Assembly: GCA_022824495.1 (NCBI GenBank)
Contig: JAJDZU010000020.1
Coordinates: forward strand, 1 to 64,000
Length of the DNA: 64,000 bases
Direction: 5' to 3'
DNA from: Chloroflexota bacterium
Lineage (GTDB): Bacteria > Chloroflexota > UBA11872
Position 1 is the stretch's first letter. Each line of letters opens with the position of its first letter. Position numbers and translations under genes: made by a program. The notes beneath the pieces were generated by a model. It was not told the origin of the DNA and did not search any database. It saw only the letters and a list, made by a program, of their open reading frames with translations. This document shows, piece after piece, positions 9,717-17,620 of the stretch.

Positions 9717-10222
9717 AGAGGGTTGGGGTGAGGGTGGCTGCCGGCCCCAGCAACCTCGCAACGTCACCAGCAACCCACGCCGAATCGCCCGCCCTTCTTC
9801 TCCTGAGGCTCTTGTAACCCCCCGGCGTCCGCGAATCCACGCCCACTCTTCCTCCCTCTCCCCGTGGGGGAAAGTCGGACCTTCCCCCGGACTCGATCCG
9901 GGGGTGAGCGGTCTTCTTGTCGACACGCCCCTCGAATCCCAGCCCAGACGCAGAACCCGCGCCGTCTATCAGCGGCCGAGCGCCTCTTCCTCCCTCTCCC
10001 CGTGGGGACCTTTGCATAACGTCGCTCATCGGCTAATGCGCGCCCGCTCTTGCTCCCTCTCCCTGTGGGAGAGGGTCGGGGTGAGGGTCTTCCGCGCACC
10101 CAGGCCTGGGCTAAGCAAAGCTCCCAATCTCCTGGGAGACCCGTTCAAAACGCCCGGTGCCCCCCAAAGCTCGGCCCATCTTGCTCCCTCTCCCTGTGGG
10201 AGAGGGTTGGGGTGAGGGTCTT
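9622..10222. repeat. Palindromic intergenic repeats, right group
   Basis: Further copies of the CT-rich hairpin repeat lie near 9622, 9693, 9848 (disrupted by an inserted second hairpin), 9984 (half copy), 10050 and 10180. The 740 bases from the IS to fabH contain only these units and short spacers. I see no credible gene here. The last copies lie about 90-130 bases beyond the fabH stop codon and could help end its transcript. Confidence 0.8.
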
Positions 10223-10311
10223 CCGGGCACCCAAGCCTGGGTTGCGCAAAAGTCTCCGTGGGAGCATCTGCTCGGCGAGAGCCTTCCGGCGAAGCCTCCC
10301 GGATCGACCGG

Positions 10312-11349
10312 CTAACCCGCGCTCGCCGCGGCGGCCGCCACGGCCTTCAGCCCAACCGTCGCCGCCGTCCACTCGATCCCCGCGGATGCCCAGGCCAGGC
10401 CGGCCCCGAAGCCAACCATCACCACCCGGTCGCCCGCCTGGATCCGGCCCGCCTCCAGCGCCTCGCACAGCGCGATCGGGATGGAGCCTGCCGAGGTGTT
10501 CCCGTAGCGGTCCGCGTTCACGAAGACCCGCTCCATCGGGATGCCCGCGCCTCGCGCCGCCGACTTGATGATGCGCAGGTTGGCCTGGTGCGGGATGAAC
10601 AGATCCACGTCATCCGGGCCCAGTCCCGTGTCCTGCATGGTTTGACGCGCCGCCTCGGCCGTGGCGGTCACGGCGAACTTGTACACCTCGCGCCCGTTCA
10701 TCTGCAGGTAGTGCGCCCCCGACTTGATCGTGTCCTCTGTGGCCGGCTGGTGGCTGCCGCCCGCCGGCTGGATCAGCAGCGGCGCGCCGGCCCCGTCGGA
10801 TCCCAGCACCGTGCTGAAGATCCCGCCCGGCCCGTCCGTGGCCTGCATCACCACCGCGCCCGCGCCGTCGCCGAACAGCACGCAGGTCGAGCGGTCCGTC
10901 CAGTCCACCACCCGCGACATCGTGTCCGACCCGATCATCAGGATGGTCCGGTGCGTCCCCGATTCGATCAGCCCGCGCCCCACGGCCAGCCCGTACACGA
11001 ATCCGGCGCAGGCCGCGTTCAGGTCGAATGCCCCCGCGCCCCTGGCGCCCAGCGCGTCCTGCACCAGGCTGGCCGTTGCCGGGAATCCGTACTCCGGCGT
11101 CAGCGTCGCCACCACCACCAGGTCGATGTCGTTCGGATGCACGTCCGCCACCTGCAGCGCCTGCTTCGAGGCCTCCAGCGCCAGCGTGAAGGTGGACTCC
11201 CCGTCAGCGGCGATCCGGCGTTCGCGGATGCCCGTGCGCGAAACGATCCACTCGTCCGACGTGGAAACCATCCGCTCCAGTTCCGCGTTGGTCCGAATCT
11301 GCCGGGGAACGCACATCCCCCAGCCGGTTATCGTCGCTGCACGGCTCAC
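10312..11349 (-). CDS. fabH: 3-oxoacyl-ACP synthase III (KAS III)
   Basis: The enzyme condenses acetyl-CoA (or another starter CoA) with malonyl-ACP to begin fatty acid synthesis in the cytoplasm. The thiolase fold is complete. The catalytic Cys lies in NAACAGFVYGL, the His in PHQANLRI and the Asn in NTSAGSIP; the substrate-loop motif SDEWIVSRTGIRERR is present. I chose the GTG at 11349 (VSRAATITGWG), which gives 345 residues and matches the usual FabH start. An ATG at 11388 would add 13 atypical residues. It is transcribed away from fabF, with a long shared upstream region. Confidence 0.93.
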   Translation of the reverse strand: MSRAATITGWGMCVPRQIRTNAELERMVSTSDEWIVSRTGIRERRIAADGESTFTLALEASKQALQVADVHPNDIDLVVVATLTPEYGFPATASLVQDALGARGAGAFDLNAACAGFVYGLAVGRGLIESGTHRTILMIGSDTMSRVVDWTDRSTCVLFGDGAGAVVMQATDGPGGIFSTVLGSDGAGAPLLIQPAGGSHQPATEDTIKSGAHYLQMNGREVYKFAVTATAEAARQTMQDTGLGPDDVDLFIPHQANLRIIKSAARGAGIPMERVFVNADRYGNTSAGSIPIALCEALEAGRIQAGDRVVMVGFGAGLAWASAGIEWTAATVGLKAVAAAAASAG

Positions 11350-11613
11350 GCAAGGCTCCAGTGGTTTGGAACGTTCAGCAACGTCCACCGGCGAGCATAG
11401 CCGCCGAGTGCCGCGCCACGCGACTACGCCGCGCCGCCGCCCAACCTCCTATCGGACCGACACCGGCCGCCACCTTCGTACGCCCAGGCCTCAAGCCGGG
11501 CATGTTCCGAGCATGTGTTCCTTCTTCCGTTGACGCCGGTCCCAAACCGACCGGATTCCAGGCAACCGCGAACCCACGCACCGTCCCTCGCCGAACGCTG
11601 CCGGATCCGCTGC

Positions 11614-11642
11614 TTGCTAGCTGTGCTCGTAGAGTGTACACT
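11614..11642 (+). promoter_or_regulatory. Predicted promoter upstream of fabF
   Basis: TTGCTA (11614-11619), a 17-bp spacer ending AGTG, and TACACT (11637-11642). Seven bases later an ATG (11650) sits at the expected start point. The frame from that ATG runs open to a TGA at 11944-11946, just before fabF. The promoter in front of the second hydantoinase gene has the same layout. The rest of the 11350-11957 intergenic region is C-rich and shows no convincing gene. Confidence 0.5.
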
Positions 11643-11826
11643 AAGCCTGATGTCTACGCAAGCCGTTTCCTGGATGCCGATTCACCACCGTCCACCGCAC
11701 CGCGCCGCCGCCCCCTCGCCCGGCTGCGCCTTGGTGGCCAACCCCGTCCCGCCGGTGCACTCCGACGCCCGATTTTCCGGTCTCCCCTCGCCCCGAAACT
11801 GGCCCGAAAGTGCCCCGCCGCGAGCG

Positions 11827-11850
11827 AAGAGTTTTTTAGAAAAAACTCTT
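11827..11850 (+). repeat. A/T-rich palindrome upstream of fabF (copy 1)
   Basis: A perfect 24-bp palindrome, AAGAG-T6-AG-A6-CTCTT, stands out in a G+C-rich leader 107 bases before fabF. Similarity to copy 2 (38967-38990) extends on both sides: CCGAAA and CCGCCGCG upstream, TGCGC downstream, in the same orientation relative to the gene. Confidence 0.75.
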
Positions 11851-11957
11851 ATGCGCGCGAAACCGCCCCATTTTCCGCCCCCCGCCGCCGCGTTGATACA
11901 CTCATTTGACAGCGCAGCGGGCCGCCCTGCCGGCGGTTTGCCGTGATCGGAGACTGC

Positions 11958-13193
11958 ATGTCCACGCGGGTTGTCGTCACGGGAATCGGCGCCATCACGC
12001 CCCTCGGGTCAACCGACGAGGACACCTGGCGCGCCACCCTCGACGGCCAGAACGGCATCGGCCCAATCACCTCCTTCGACACCACCGGCTTCAGCTGCCG
12101 GATCGCCGGCGAAGTCAAGGACTGGGACCCCAACGCCCTCCTCGGCCGCCGCCTCGCCCGCCGCACCGACCGCTTCGCCCAGTTCGCCATCATCGCCGCC
12201 CGCGACGCCGTGGCCGACGCCGGCCTGGAGATCACCGAGGACAACCGCGACGGCATCGGCTGCTTCATCGGCAGCGGCATCGGCGGTCTGCTGGTATTGG
12301 AGCAGCAGGTCAACACCCTGCGTGATCGCGGCCCCTCCCGCATCTCGCCGTTCATGATTCCCGAGGTCATCGCCAACATGGCCGCCGGCCTGGTCGCGAT
12401 TGACCTGGGCATCGGCGGCCCGAACATCGCCATCGTCACGGCCTGCGCTACCGGCGCCCACTCCATCGGCGAGGCCGCCGCCACCATCAAGCGCGGCGCC
12501 GCCGACGTCATGCTGGCCGGCGGCACCGAGGCGGCCATTGGACCTATCGGCTTGGCCGGTTTCTGCGCCGGACGCGCTCTCAGCACCCGCAACGACGACT
12601 ACGAACACGCATCGCGACCCTTCGACAAGGACCGCGATGGCTTCGTTGCCGCGGAGGGAGCGGGCGTCTTTGTCCTGGAGAGCTATGAACACGCCAGCGC
12701 CCGCGGCGCGCCCATCCACGCCGAGATCCTGGGCTATGGCCTGAGTTCCGACGCCTTCCACATCACACAGCCCCCGGCAGCCGGTGATGGCGCGGCCCGC
12801 GCCATGCAGGGCGCCCTGGATGACGCGAGACTCGATGCCTCGTCCGTCGACTACATCAACGCCCACGGAACATCCACGCCCGCCGGCGACCTGGCCGAGA
12901 CCAATGCCGTCAAGCAAGTCTTCAACGGCAACGGCTCAACCGCTCCCGTGAGCTCCACCAAGTCGATGATGGGCCACCTGATCGGGGCCGCCGGTTCAGT
13001 CGAAGCCATGCTGTGCATCAAGGCGCTTCGCGACGACGTGATTCCCCCGACGATCAACTACGAAACGCCCGACCCCGAGTGCGACCTTGACTACGTGACG
13101 GACGGGGCTCGCGAGACGCCGGTCTCGTGCGCCATGTCGAATAGCTTCGGCTTCGGCGGCCACAACGCCACCCTCATCGTCGGCGCGGTCTAG
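11958..13193 (+). CDS. fabF: 3-oxoacyl-ACP synthase II (KAS II)
   Basis: The enzyme elongates acyl-ACP with malonyl-ACP in fatty acid synthesis. The protein (411 residues from ATG 11958) starts MSTRVVVTGIGAITPLG, typical of FabF. It has the active-site Cys in VTACATGAHSIG and the two His in NAHGTSTPAGD and KSMMGHLIGAAG. A GGAG Shine-Dalgarno lies at 11949-11952; a GTG at 11943 is in frame but less likely. It heads a fatty-acid gene group with accB, bioY and acpP on the same strand. Confidence 0.95.
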   Translation: MSTRVVVTGIGAITPLGSTDEDTWRATLDGQNGIGPITSFDTTGFSCRIAGEVKDWDPNALLGRRLARRTDRFAQFAIIAARDAVADAGLEITEDNRDGIGCFIGSGIGGLLVLEQQVNTLRDRGPSRISPFMIPEVIANMAAGLVAIDLGIGGPNIAIVTACATGAHSIGEAAATIKRGAADVMLAGGTEAAIGPIGLAGFCAGRALSTRNDDYEHASRPFDKDRDGFVAAEGAGVFVLESYEHASARGAPIHAEILGYGLSSDAFHITQPPAAGDGAARAMQGALDDARLDASSVDYINAHGTSTPAGDLAETNAVKQVFNGNGSTAPVSSTKSMMGHLIGAAGSVEAMLCIKALRDDVIPPTINYETPDPECDLDYVTDGARETPVSCAMSNSFGFGGHNATLIVGAV

Positions 13194-13274
13194 GCGGTTG
13201 GCCCGATCTCAAATCCGGTTGAGCGCGACGCCGACGAGAGCGAATCCCGACGCGTCCGTGCAATTGTCGATGCG

Positions 13275-13664
13275 ATGCGACGGCTCGATCTATCCGAGCT
13301 CGAAATCCGGATCGGCGACGAACGCGTCGCCGTGCGCCGCCCCGACCCAGGTGCGGCCGCCGTCGTACCCTCGCCGGCTCCAATTGCGGCTCCCTCACCT
13401 GCGCCTCCGCCGTCCGGAACCCCCGTCACCTCACCCCTGGCAGGTACCTACTACGGCTCCCCACGCCCGGGTGCCGATCCGTTCGTGCGCATGGGGATCC
13501 AGGTCTCCGCAGGCGACCCAATCGGCTTGGTGGAGGCCATGAAGGTCTTCAACGAGATCACCACTGACCACTCCGGCGAAGTCGTTGCCGTTCTCGTCGA
13601 GAATGGCGATACCATCGCCGCCGGACAACCCCTGATCATCGTGGATACTGGCGCCGGATCGTGA
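13275..13664 (+). CDS. accB: Biotin carboxyl carrier protein of acetyl-CoA carboxylase
   Basis: It carries biotin for acetyl-CoA carboxylase. The C-terminal biotinyl domain contains EAMKVFNEI, whose Lys is the biotin site, and a Pro/Ala-rich linker precedes it. The first ATG is at 13275, giving 129 residues. The frame is open back to the fabF stop, and the untranslated part (VRAIVDAMRRLDLSELEIRI) resembles the usual AccB N-terminal helix. No ATG, GTG or TTG exists in that stretch, so either the protein is short or it begins at a rare codon such as ATT 13263. The adjacent bioY supplies biotin; accC and accA/D are not here. Confidence 0.88.
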   Translation: MRRLDLSELEIRIGDERVAVRRPDPGAAAVVPSPAPIAAPSPAPPPSGTPVTSPLAGTYYGSPRPGADPFVRMGIQVSAGDPIGLVEAMKVFNEITTDHSGEVVAVLVENGDTIAAGQPLIIVDTGAGS

Positions 13665-13704
13665 TGAGCCAAGCTCGAATTGGCGGCGGAGAGGCGAGGC
13701 AACC

Positions 13705-14343
13705 GTGAGCGTGCAGGTTGGTCGACGCGTGGCGGAACTGGCGCCGCGGCAGGCAGTCTCGGACGGCGTCCTCATTGCGGTCTTTGCCCTGCTGATGATC
13801 CCGGCGGCACAGGCCAAGATTGAAGCCGAACCGGTTCCCTACACCCTGCAAGTGCTCTTCGTCCTGCTCACGGGGCTTGTTCTCGGCCCCTGGCGCGGTG
13901 CCGCCGCGATGTTGCTGTACGCCGGCATGGGCTTCGCTGGACTGCCTGTCTTTGCGCGAGGCGGAGGTCCGGCCTACTTCCTGACCCCGACCGCCGGCTA
14001 TATCTACGGGTTCATCGTCGCGGCATTCGTGGTCGGCATGACGTCACAGACGCTGCACGCGCGGTTTGATTCGGCGATCGAGGGCAGCCGCGGGGCGATT
14101 CTCCGATTCATACGAATCGACCTTTTGGCCGCCCTCGCCGGAGTGCCGTTCATCTACCTCTTTGGCGTAAACCACTTGGCTCTCTACTATGTACTAGCCA
14201 CGGACGAGTTGAACCCATGGGGCAAGGCTTGGTCCGCCGGCGCCGGAATTTTCGTCTGGTATGACGTCTTGAAAGCCGCCATCGCCGCTGCTGTCGTCAG
14301 CAGCGCAGGCATGCGAAGAGAGGGACTCCGTGGGAACGGTTGA
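13705..14343 (+). CDS. bioY: Biotin transporter substrate-binding subunit
   Basis: BioY is the membrane S-component that takes up biotin, alone or with ECF ATPases. The 212-residue protein has about six hydrophobic segments and the family signature EPVPYTLQVLFVLLTGLVLGPWRG. GTG 13705 is preceded by GAGGCGAGG. It lies 40 bases after accB, the biotin acceptor gene, and its end overlaps acpP by 14 bases, which supports one operon linking biotin uptake with fatty acid synthesis. Confidence 0.92.
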   Translation: MSVQVGRRVAELAPRQAVSDGVLIAVFALLMIPAAQAKIEAEPVPYTLQVLFVLLTGLVLGPWRGAAAMLLYAGMGFAGLPVFARGGGPAYFLTPTAGYIYGFIVAAFVVGMTSQTLHARFDSAIEGSRGAILRFIRIDLLAALAGVPFIYLFGVNHLALYYVLATDELNPWGKAWSAGAGIFVWYDVLKAAIAAAVVSSAGMRREGLRGNG

Positions 14344-14560
14344 CCGTGTGATTGCTGTTGTATCGGATAAGCTTGATGTTCCGACGGATGAGATCTCCGC
14401 GGACTCGCGCTTTGTCGACGACTTGAACGCCGACTCGTTAGATCAGGTCGAACTGATCATGGCGCTCGAGGACGAGTACGACCTGACGATCCCGGACGAG
14501 GACGCCCAGAAGATCCTCACCATCACCGACGCGGTCAATTACATCAACGAGCACGCCTAG
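14330..14560 (+). CDS. acpP: Acyl carrier protein
   Basis: This 76-residue acidic protein carries growing acyl chains. NADSLDQVELIMALEDEY holds the Ser (DSL motif) that receives 4'-phosphopantetheine. Length and four-helix pattern are standard. It starts with GTG inside the bioY end and is the last gene of the fabF group. Confidence 0.95.
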   Translation: MGTVDRVIAVVSDKLDVPTDEISADSRFVDDLNADSLDQVELIMALEDEYDLTIPDEDAQKILTITDAVNYINEHA

Positions 14561-14571
14561 ACTGAGGGATG

Positions 14572-14632
14572 ATCGAGGACGCGCTTGACTCGCGTCCTCG
14601 ATTGAATCCTAGCCTGGGCCCTTCGGCCTGGG
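14572..14632. terminator. Two hairpins between acpP and nuoN (convergent ends)
   Basis: Hairpin one pairs ATCGAGGACGCG with CGCGTCCTCGAT around a 7-base loop (14572-14602). Hairpin two pairs CCTGGGCC with GGCCTGGG (14613-14632, two G-U pairs, loop CTTC). Neither has a U-run, so they may act in both directions as weak or factor-assisted terminators for the two convergent operons. Confidence 0.55.
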
Positions 14633-14641
14633 CGACGTGAC

Positions 14642-16129
14642 TTAGAGCAGGCCGTTGTTGACGGCGGACTGCGCCCAGGTCAGTAGCCCGCCGCCCACGA
14701 TCCCGAAGGCCACGGTCGCGCCCGCCACGGCGGCGATCACGGCCGAATGCGTGTCCGCCACGATCGCCGACGCCGGTACCGAACTTGCGTCGGCTGGCAC
14801 GGTCTCGTCGGCGTCCTGCATGAACATCATCACGACAACGCGCAGGTAATAGAACGCCGAAACCACCGAGGTAATCACCAGCACCACGGCTAGCCAGCCA
14901 AAGTTGGCGTCAACCGCCGACTGCAGGATGTAGAGCTTGCCCAGGAAGCCCGAAAGCGGCGGCACGCCGGTCAATGACAGCATGAACACCGCCATGGCCA
15001 CCGCCGGCAGCGGCGAACGCTGCGCCAGGCCTCGGAATGCCGAGATGTCGTTGCTGCCGGTTTGTGTCTCCACGACGTACGCCACGGCAAACGCCCCAAA
15101 GGTCATAAACGCGTAGACGAATCCATAAAACAGTACCGACGGGATACCGATGAAAGTCGCGGTCCCTTCGGTCTGACTGACCGCAGCCAGTCCGACCAGC
15201 ATGTACCCGGTATGCGCGATGCTGGAGTACCCGAGCAGGCGCTTCACGTCGTTCTGCGCAATGGCCGCCAGGTTGCCGAGGATCATCGTCGCGGCGGCGA
15301 TTACAGCCAACGCGATCGCAATGTTGGCGGCCAGCGGCTCGAACGCCAGGGTCACGACTCGCGCGAGCAGCGCCATGGCCGCGACCTTTGGTCCAACCGA
15401 GATGAACGCCGCAGCGGGCGTCGGAGCTCCCTGGTAGGCATCCGGCGTCCAAGCGTGGAACGGCACGGCCGCGACTTTGAAGCCCATCGCAACCAGGATC
15501 AGCCCCAGCGCGAACAGGGTCCAGGGAGTTTCTCCATGAGCGGTGATCCCGGCGGCCGTTTCGGCCAGGCTCGTCGTACCGGTCAGGCCGTAAGTCCAGG
15601 CTATGCCGTAGATGAGGATGGCCGACGCGAACGCGCCCAGCGCGAAGTACTTCATGGCGGCTTCCAACGACTCGCGGCGGAAGCGCGTAAGGCCAACCAT
15701 CACGTAGACCGGAACGGCCATGGTCTCGATAGCGATGAAGGCGGTGGCCCAGTCGGCCGCACCCACCAGGAGCATCATGCCCAGCAGAGAGAACTGAAGT
15801 AGCGCGGCAAAGTCCGTGAGCGGCGCCGTCGAAAACCGCTGGGCGCCGAACACAATGGCCAGTGAAGCGAGTATCAGGAACAGCGCGCGGAAGAACGTCG
15901 AATAACCGTCGACGACCAGTTGCCCTGCAAAGACCTGGACTGCGGCATCGTCGGCGGGCGCGCGCATGAACATGAACAGCGCGGCGAGTCCATTGCCGGT
16001 AAGCGCCAGGCCGACGCTCGTCCAGCGCCGGTCCCCACGAGTTATTGCGGCCCAGAGCAGAAGCGCCAGGGCGGTGCCCAGCACCGTCAATTCGGGGAGC
16101 ACGTAGCCGATATCCGAAGGTTCGATCAT
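14642..16129 (-). CDS. nuoN: NADH-quinone oxidoreductase subunit N
   Basis: An antiporter-like membrane subunit of complex I that contributes a proton channel. It has 495 residues and many transmembrane helices, including the family Proton_antipo_M core (AALLQFSLLGMMLLVGAADW, VPFHAWTPDAYQGAPTPAAAF). It is the last gene of the nuo operon, three bases after nuoM. Confidence 0.95.
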   Translation of the reverse strand: MIEPSDIGYVLPELTVLGTALALLLWAAITRGDRRWTSVGLALTGNGLAALFMFMRAPADDAAVQVFAGQLVVDGYSTFFRALFLILASLAIVFGAQRFSTAPLTDFAALLQFSLLGMMLLVGAADWATAFIAIETMAVPVYVMVGLTRFRRESLEAAMKYFALGAFASAILIYGIAWTYGLTGTTSLAETAAGITAHGETPWTLFALGLILVAMGFKVAAVPFHAWTPDAYQGAPTPAAAFISVGPKVAAMALLARVVTLAFEPLAANIAIALAVIAAATMILGNLAAIAQNDVKRLLGYSSIAHTGYMLVGLAAVSQTEGTATFIGIPSVLFYGFVYAFMTFGAFAVAYVVETQTGSNDISAFRGLAQRSPLPAVAMAVFMLSLTGVPPLSGFLGKLYILQSAVDANFGWLAVVLVITSVVSAFYYLRVVVMMFMQDADETVPADASSVPASAIVADTHSAVIAAVAGATVAFGIVGGGLLTWAQSAVNNGLL

Positions 16130-16132
16130 CGT

Positions 16133-17620
16133 TTACCCGGCCAGCCCGGCGGTGGTGGCGCTCAGGAGGCGCACGAACGTGTCCGGAAGGATGCCGACCC
16201 AGACGACCAATACGCCCAAGCCGACGAACGTGAGTATTTCGGTGCGATTGACGTCGGGGATCGTCGCCAGCGCCTGGTTGCGCAGCCGTCCAAGCGCCAC
16301 GCGCTGATACATCCAGAGCATGTAGGCGGCGGCCAGAATAACGCCGAGGGCGGCCAGGATGCCGACTCCGGTGGCATAGTCAAACGCGCCAACCAGGACC
16401 AGGAACTCGCCGACGAAGCCGCTTAACAGCGGCAGCCCGAGCGACGCCAGCATGAAGAAACCGAAGAGTGTGGCGTAGATGGGCATGCGAGGCGCTAGTC
16501 CGCCGAGTTCGTCGATTCGACGTGTGTGCGCTCGCTCGTAGATCACGCCAACAGCGAAGAAGAGCGCCGGGCTCACCACGCCATGGCTCAGCATCTGAAT
16601 TAGCGCACCATCGATTCCGGTCTGCGTGGCAGTGAAGATGCCGAGGGTCACAAAGCCCATGTGACTGACGCTGGAGTAGGCCACCAGCTTCTTCAGGTCG
16701 GGCTGCACCATGGCCACCAACGCGCCGTAGACAATGGCCACAAGAGAGAGCGCGACCACCAGCCCGCGGGCTTCGTCCACGGCATCCGGCGCCATGGGCA
16801 GCAGGAAGCGAAGGAAGCCGTAAGCGCCCATCTTTAGCAGGACGCCCGCCAGCACCATGCTGCCGGCGGTTGGCGCTTCAACGTGCGCATCCGGCAACCA
16901 TGTGTGGAAGGGGAACATTGGCACCTTGATGGCGAAGCCCAGGAAGAACGCCACGAAGACCCAGCGCTGGAGTATCTGCGAGGCTCCGGCCATTTCTTCC
17001 GGAATTGCCTCAATGTCGAACGTGCCGGTGGTAAAGCGGATGGCCAGTATGGCCACCAGCATGAGGACGCTGCCGGCGAAGGTGTACAGGAAGAACTTGA
17101 CCGTGGCGTAGATGCGCCGCTCGTGGCCCCAGACCCCGATCATCAGGTACATCGGGATCAGCACCATTTCCCAGAAGACGTAGAACAGGATGAAATCGAG
17201 CGTGACAAACACGCCGAGCATGGCCGTTTGGAGCGTGATGAGCGCTGCAAAGAACTCGCGCTCGCGCCTGTGGATGGTCAGCCAAGCGGCGGCCACCACC
17301 AGCGGACCGAGGATTCCCGTCAGCAGGACCATGAGGATGGACACGCCGTCCACCCCGAGCTTGTAGGAGATGCCGAGCGCCGGGATCCACGGGGCTTCTT
17401 CAACGAACTGATAGCCCGTGGCCTCGTGGTCGAAAGTCACCGTGATGACGATGGCAAGCACGGCCTGCGCCAGGCTGGCAATGAGCGCGCCAATGGCGAT
17501 GGCGTTGCGGCTGCGCGCCAGCACGATGATCGGGAGGCCGACTAATAGCGGAAGCCACAGGGCCAGCGAAAGGAGCGGGAAGTCGAGGGCGGCTTCGCCG
17601 GTCGTCATGGTGCCGTTCAT
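16133..17620 (-). CDS. nuoM: NADH-quinone oxidoreductase subunit M
   Basis: An antiporter-like proton-pumping subunit of complex I, 495 residues. The conserved stretch MFPFHTWLPDAHVEAPTAGS and the FYVFWEMVLIPMYLMIGVWG helix are diagnostic, with Glu in WEM and Lys residues in the membrane helices as in other NuoM. Its start overlaps the nuoL stop by four bases; a second ATG at 17608 is possible. Confidence 0.95.
   Translation of the reverse strand: MNGTMTTGEAALDFPLLSLALWLPLLVGLPIIVLARSRNAIAIGALIASLAQAVLAIVITVTFDHEATGYQFVEEAPWIPALGISYKLGVDGVSILMVLLTGILGPLVVAAAWLTIHRREREFFAALITLQTAMLGVFVTLDFILFYVFWEMVLIPMYLMIGVWGHERRIYATVKFFLYTFAGSVLMLVAILAIRFTTGTFDIEAIPEEMAGASQILQRWVFVAFFLGFAIKVPMFPFHTWLPDAHVEAPTAGSMVLAGVLLKMGAYGFLRFLLPMAPDAVDEARGLVVALSLVAIVYGALVAMVQPDLKKLVAYSSVSHMGFVTLGIFTATQTGIDGALIQMLSHGVVSPALFFAVGVIYERAHTRRIDELGGLAPRMPIYATLFGFFMLASLGLPLLSGFVGEFLVLVGAFDYATGVGILAALGVILAAAYMLWMYQRVALGRLRNQALATIPDVNRTEILTFVGLGVLVVWVGILPDTFVRLLSATTAGLAG

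Noticed and set aside
8041..10222. Possible CRISPR array
   Set aside because: The units are palindromic, vary in loop and length, and have uneven spacers; no cas gene is near.
11515..11946. A 143-codon proline-rich frame before fabF as a normal gene
   Set aside because: Low-complexity content and no recognisable domain; only the part from ATG 11650 is of interest, as a possible leader frame.
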